Shown one piece after another: positions 61,425-64,000 of a DNA stretch of 64,000 bases. The DNA is from Kribbella sp. NBC_00382 (GTDB lineage Bacteria; Actinomycetota; Actinomycetes; Propionibacteriales; Kribbellaceae), in NCBI RefSeq assembly GCF_036067295.1, contig NZ_CP107954.1, positions 8,422,923 through 8,486,922 of the forward strand, read 5' to 3'. Below the pieces are notes generated by a model. The model was not told the DNA's origin, made no database searches, and saw only the letters and a program-made list of their open reading frames with translations. Position numbers and translations under genes: made by a program. How positions within the stretch are numbered: the stretch's first letter is position 1; the number at the start of each line of letters is the position of its first letter.

Positions 61425-63941
61425 CTACTCCGCTGACTTCCCGTCGACCTTCGCCTCGTCGCCCTCATCGTCCGAGCCGCCCTCAGCGGACTCATCGGAG
61501 TCATCGTCCGCCGAGTCGTCATCGTCCGAGTCATCGCCATCGTCGTCCGACTCAGCCGCGTCGTCCTCGTCAGACTCGTCGTCTTCGTCAGAGTCGTGAA
61601 CGTCGTCGGACTCATCGTCATCGTCTTCGTCAGACCCGTCGACGTCATCGGACTCGTCGTCTTCGGCGTCGAGCTCGTCGGAGTCGTCGTCCGTGTCGTC
61701 TTCGTCCGTGGCGTCGTCGGTGTCGTCGTCCGACTCGTCGTCGTGGTCGTCGACTACCTCGATGATGACTTCGTCTTCGTCGTCCTCGTCGAGGTCGGTG
61801 AAGGTAAGGCCTTCGAGTTCGGCGGCGCGCTCGGCGGCTCCGGTGGAACCGTCCTGGTCGGAGCCGGCGGCGCGGTGGAACCAGGTCAAGGCTTCGTCCG
61901 TACGACCCGCCTCAGCCAGCGCATCGGCGTACGCGTAACGCAGTCGCGGCAACCACTCGGCGCGAGTCCGCTTGGTCAGCTCGGGGATCTCGAGGACCTG
62001 GATCGCCGCAGCCGTCTGGCCCATGTCGCGCCGGGCTCCGGCCGCCACGATCAGCATCTCGATCTGTGAGCCCTCCTCCAGCGTCAGCACGGCCTTCTCC
62101 TGCGACAACGCCAGCGCCTTCTCCGGGTGGCCGAGCGCACGCTCGCAGTCGGCCATCGCCGGCAGTACCTCATGGTTGCCGGTCATCCGCCGCACCGCAC
62201 GGAACTCGGTCAGCGCCTCGGCGTAGTGCTCGGACAGGTACGCCGTGATCGCCACAGCCTCCCGTACTCCGCCCAGCCGCGCCGCCAGCCGTCGCGCCGT
62301 CTTGGCGTGCAGGTAGGCAAGATCCGGATCGTCTTCCAGGAACCGCCCGGACGCCACCAGGTGCTGCGCGACCAGGTCGGCGAGGGTACGCGGCAACGAG
62401 CGCAGCTCGGCCTTCATCCCCTTGTCGAGCTCCGCCCCGGTGATCCCGACCGGAATGACCGGGTCGTCCTTGCGCGGGCCGACCCTCTCCTCGTCCTGAC
62501 GCCCGACACCACGTCCGCCGCGGTCACCGCGATCACGGTCGTTCCGCCCGCGCCCACCACGCTCTTCACGCCGAGGCGCCGGCCGGTCGTCCCGACGCGG
62601 TCCACGATCGTTGCGGGGAGCCGCATCCTGATACCCGGTCCGCTCGTCCCGCCGCGGCACAGAACCCGTCCGGTCATCACTCCGCGGCCCAGTCCGAGCG
62701 CCACCCCTGAACCCAGTAGGCCGGTCATCCCGAGGAGGCCCAGACCGAGCCCCACCCTGGTACCCGGTACGCGGCGCCGACCGCTCATCCCGCTTAGGAG
62801 CCCCACGGTCATCCCGCCGAGGCGCACTGCGCTCATCCCGGCTGTACCCGCCGCGGTCGTCACGCGAAGCCCCGCGGTCAGCCCCACGGCTGTCCCCACG
62901 CGGCGCGGACCGATCATCGCGGCTGTACCCACCACGACTGTCCCCACGCGGCGCAGAACGGTCATCACGGTTGTACCCACCACGGTCGTCCCCACGCGAA
63001 GCGGAACGGTCATCGCGGTTGTACCCACCACGGTCGTCCCCACGCGAAGCGGAACGGTCGTCACGGTTGTACCCACCACGGTCGTCACGCTGCGGGGTGT
63101 TGCGCTCATATCCACCGCGGTCATCGCGACGCGGCGCGGAGCGGTCGTCACGGTTGTATCCGCCACGATCGTCGCGGTTGTAGCTGCCGCGGTCGTCGCG
63201 GCCAGAGCCTGCGCCGCCACGCGGGGCGGAGCGGCCGTCGGAACCTAGAGGCGAACGGTCGTCACGACGGGCACTGCCACGGTCGTCACGACGCGGTCCA
63301 CGGTCGTCGCGGTCAGACAGCTGTCCCTTGAACGGGTCGCGTCCCGGATCGCCCTTGTCGTCCCACCGCGTGTTCCGCTTCGGAGCCGGCTTGTCATCCC
63401 GACGCGGCCCACCACTCCGCGGACCACCAGTAGACCCACTCGTACGCGGCGCCCCACTGCGCCCATCACCAGAAGCACTCCACGACCCACGCGCTCCACC
63501 AGACGACCCGCCACGCGAGCCACCCGAAGAGCTACCGCCGTAGCCACCACCAGAGCCACCCCGCGAACCGCCGGACGAACCTCCGCCGTAGCCACCGGAA
63601 CCGCCCCGGGAACCGCCGGAGGAGCTGCCGCCGTACGAACCGCCGGAAGAGCCGCCGCTGTAGCCGCCGCCAGATCCGCCGCGGGGAGCACCCGACGACG
63701 AGCCTCCTCGAGGCGCGCCGCTCGAGCCACCGCGGGGGGCGCCGGAGGACGAACCGCCCCGGGGCGCGCCGCTAGAGCCGCCACGGGGGCCGCCGGTCGA
63801 ACCGCCGCGAGGGGCGCCGGAGGAACCGCCTGAGCGGGGACCGCCGGTGTTTCCGCCGCCGGCACGACCCGATCCGCCGGACGAACCACGGCCGGAGCGA
63901 TCGCCCGGACCAGAGCGGGGGTTGCGAGGTGGCGTAGCCAC
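61425..63941 (-). CDS. Giant TPR protein with RG/RDD-rich and acidic disordered regions
   Basis: The start is a GTG at 63941 after AGGAG (ATPPRNPRSGPGDRSGRG), giving 838 residues. Residues 1-150 are Gly/Ser/Arg repeats (GGSSGAPRGGSS type); 190-490 are Arg/Asp/Gly repeats (DDRGGYNRDDRSAPRG type). About 525-720 form the only folded part, TPR-like helices (ARRLAARLGGVREAVAITAY, GHPEKALALSQEKAV, YAYADALAEAGRTDEALTWF). The last 110 are almost all Asp, Glu and Ser. The mycobacterial counterpart Rv1691 is, from memory, essentially the TPR part. RNA binding or condensate formation is an inference. Confidence 0.85.
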   Translation of the reverse strand: MATPPRNPRSGPGDRSGRGSSGGSGRAGGGNTGGPRSGGSSGAPRGGSTGGPRGGSSGAPRGGSSSGAPRGGSSGAPRGGSSSGAPRGGSGGGYSGGSSGGSYGGSSSGGSRGGSGGYGGGSSGGSRGGSGGGYGGSSSGGSRGGSSGGARGSWSASGDGRSGAPRTSGSTGGPRSGGPRRDDKPAPKRNTRWDDKGDPGRDPFKGQLSDRDDRGPRRDDRGSARRDDRSPLGSDGRSAPRGGAGSGRDDRGSYNRDDRGGYNRDDRSAPRRDDRGGYERNTPQRDDRGGYNRDDRSASRGDDRGGYNRDDRSASRGDDRGGYNRDDRSAPRGDSRGGYSRDDRSAPRGDSRGADRGASRDDRGGYSRDERSAPRRDDRGAPKRDERSAPRTGYQGGARSGPPRDDRPTGFRGGARTGPRSDDRTGSVPRRDERTGYQDAAPRNDRGPRRDDRPAPRREERGGRGRNDRDRGDRGGRGVGRQDEERVGPRKDDPVIPVGITGAELDKGMKAELRSLPRTLADLVAQHLVASGRFLEDDPDLAYLHAKTARRLAARLGGVREAVAITAYLSEHYAEALTEFRAVRRMTGNHEVLPAMADCERALGHPEKALALSQEKAVLTLEEGSQIEMLIVAAGARRDMGQTAAAIQVLEIPELTKRTRAEWLPRLRYAYADALAEAGRTDEALTWFHRAAGSDQDGSTGAAERAAELEGLTFTDLDEDDEDEVIIEVVDDHDDESDDDTDDATDEDDTDDDSDELDAEDDESDDVDGSDEDDDDESDDVHDSDEDDESDEDDAAESDDDGDDSDDDDSADDDSDESAEGGSDDEGDEAKVDGKSAE
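62923..63114 (-). repeat. 48-bp coding tandem repeats in the TPR gene
   Basis: Units begin at 62923, 62971, 63019 and 63067, exactly 48 bases apart and nearly identical. Each encodes a 16-residue unit of the form DDRGGYNRDDRSAxRG. More diverged copies extend on both sides (about 62760-63200). Such arrays change copy number by slippage. Confidence 0.85.
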
Positions 63942-64000
63942 GGTGACTCCTATCGGTCGTACGAGGTGAAAACGGCGCTCAGACAAAAGTACAGGCACAA

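Overview
The window looks like the chromosome of a high-GC actinomycete of the Nocardioidaceae/Kribbella type. The basis is roughly 70% GC, frequent GTG/TTG starts, Pup-ligation genes (pafA, pafB, pafC), an F420-type oxidoreductase, HelY, SteA/SteB and a TlyA-NadK-RecN run. The genus is an inference from gene content and order; no rRNA or marker gene proves it. No prophage, insertion sequence, CRISPR array, rRNA or tRNA was recognised.

Layout. 1-5.2 kb: accessory genes (edge of a probable GyrI-like gene, secreted DUF1906 protein, beta-propeller-like orphan, cupin/MarR pair), then 1.3 kb without genes that holds two inverted 109-bp structured elements, a long hairpin and nine 31-bp tandem repeats. 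5.2-16 kb: serine hydrolase, HelY helicase, esterase/MarR pair, a NarL-type two-component system divergent from an MMPL exporter, and a GH46 chitosanase with a palindromic operator. 16-26.5 kb: lipid kinase, tatC, tatA, winged-helix protein, pafC, pafB, DUF3866 protein, FKBP lipoprotein and pafA; this is the mycobacterial helY-tat-paf neighbourhood, expanded by insertions. 26.6-35.7 kb: rluB, scpB, scpA, a ribbon-helix-helix-like protein, parA, two accessory genes, xerD and ald. 36-44.5 kb: accessory genes (F420 oxidoreductase, DUF985, HIT-like, broken VOC gene, GH92 glycosidase, secreted cyclophilin, saccharopine-dehydrogenase-like reductase, AraC-type regulator). 44.5-64 kb: a mostly leftward run of nudix, pyrG, GT4 glycosyltransferase, MurJ-like flippase, MraY/WecA-like protein, steB, steA, recN, nadK, tlyA, two low-complexity proteins, HAD phosphatase, DUF1015, CHAD and a very large disordered TPR protein.

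How the genes work together. The core genes join protein export (Tat), pupylation and its WYL regulators, chromosome organisation (ScpAB, ParA, XerD) and envelope building and cutting (MraY-like, MurJ-like, GT4, SteAB), with tight ATGA/GTGA translational coupling. Several accessory enzymes sit back to back with their own MarR or AraC regulators, with palindromes in the shared promoter regions.

Most notable: the paired 109-bp elements, whose stems differ by compensated base changes; a compact lipid-linked glycan module beside steAB; a ParA plus ribbon-helix-helix pair next to scpAB; a probable CTG start for xerD; and a TPR protein with large RGG/RDD-like and acidic disordered tails.
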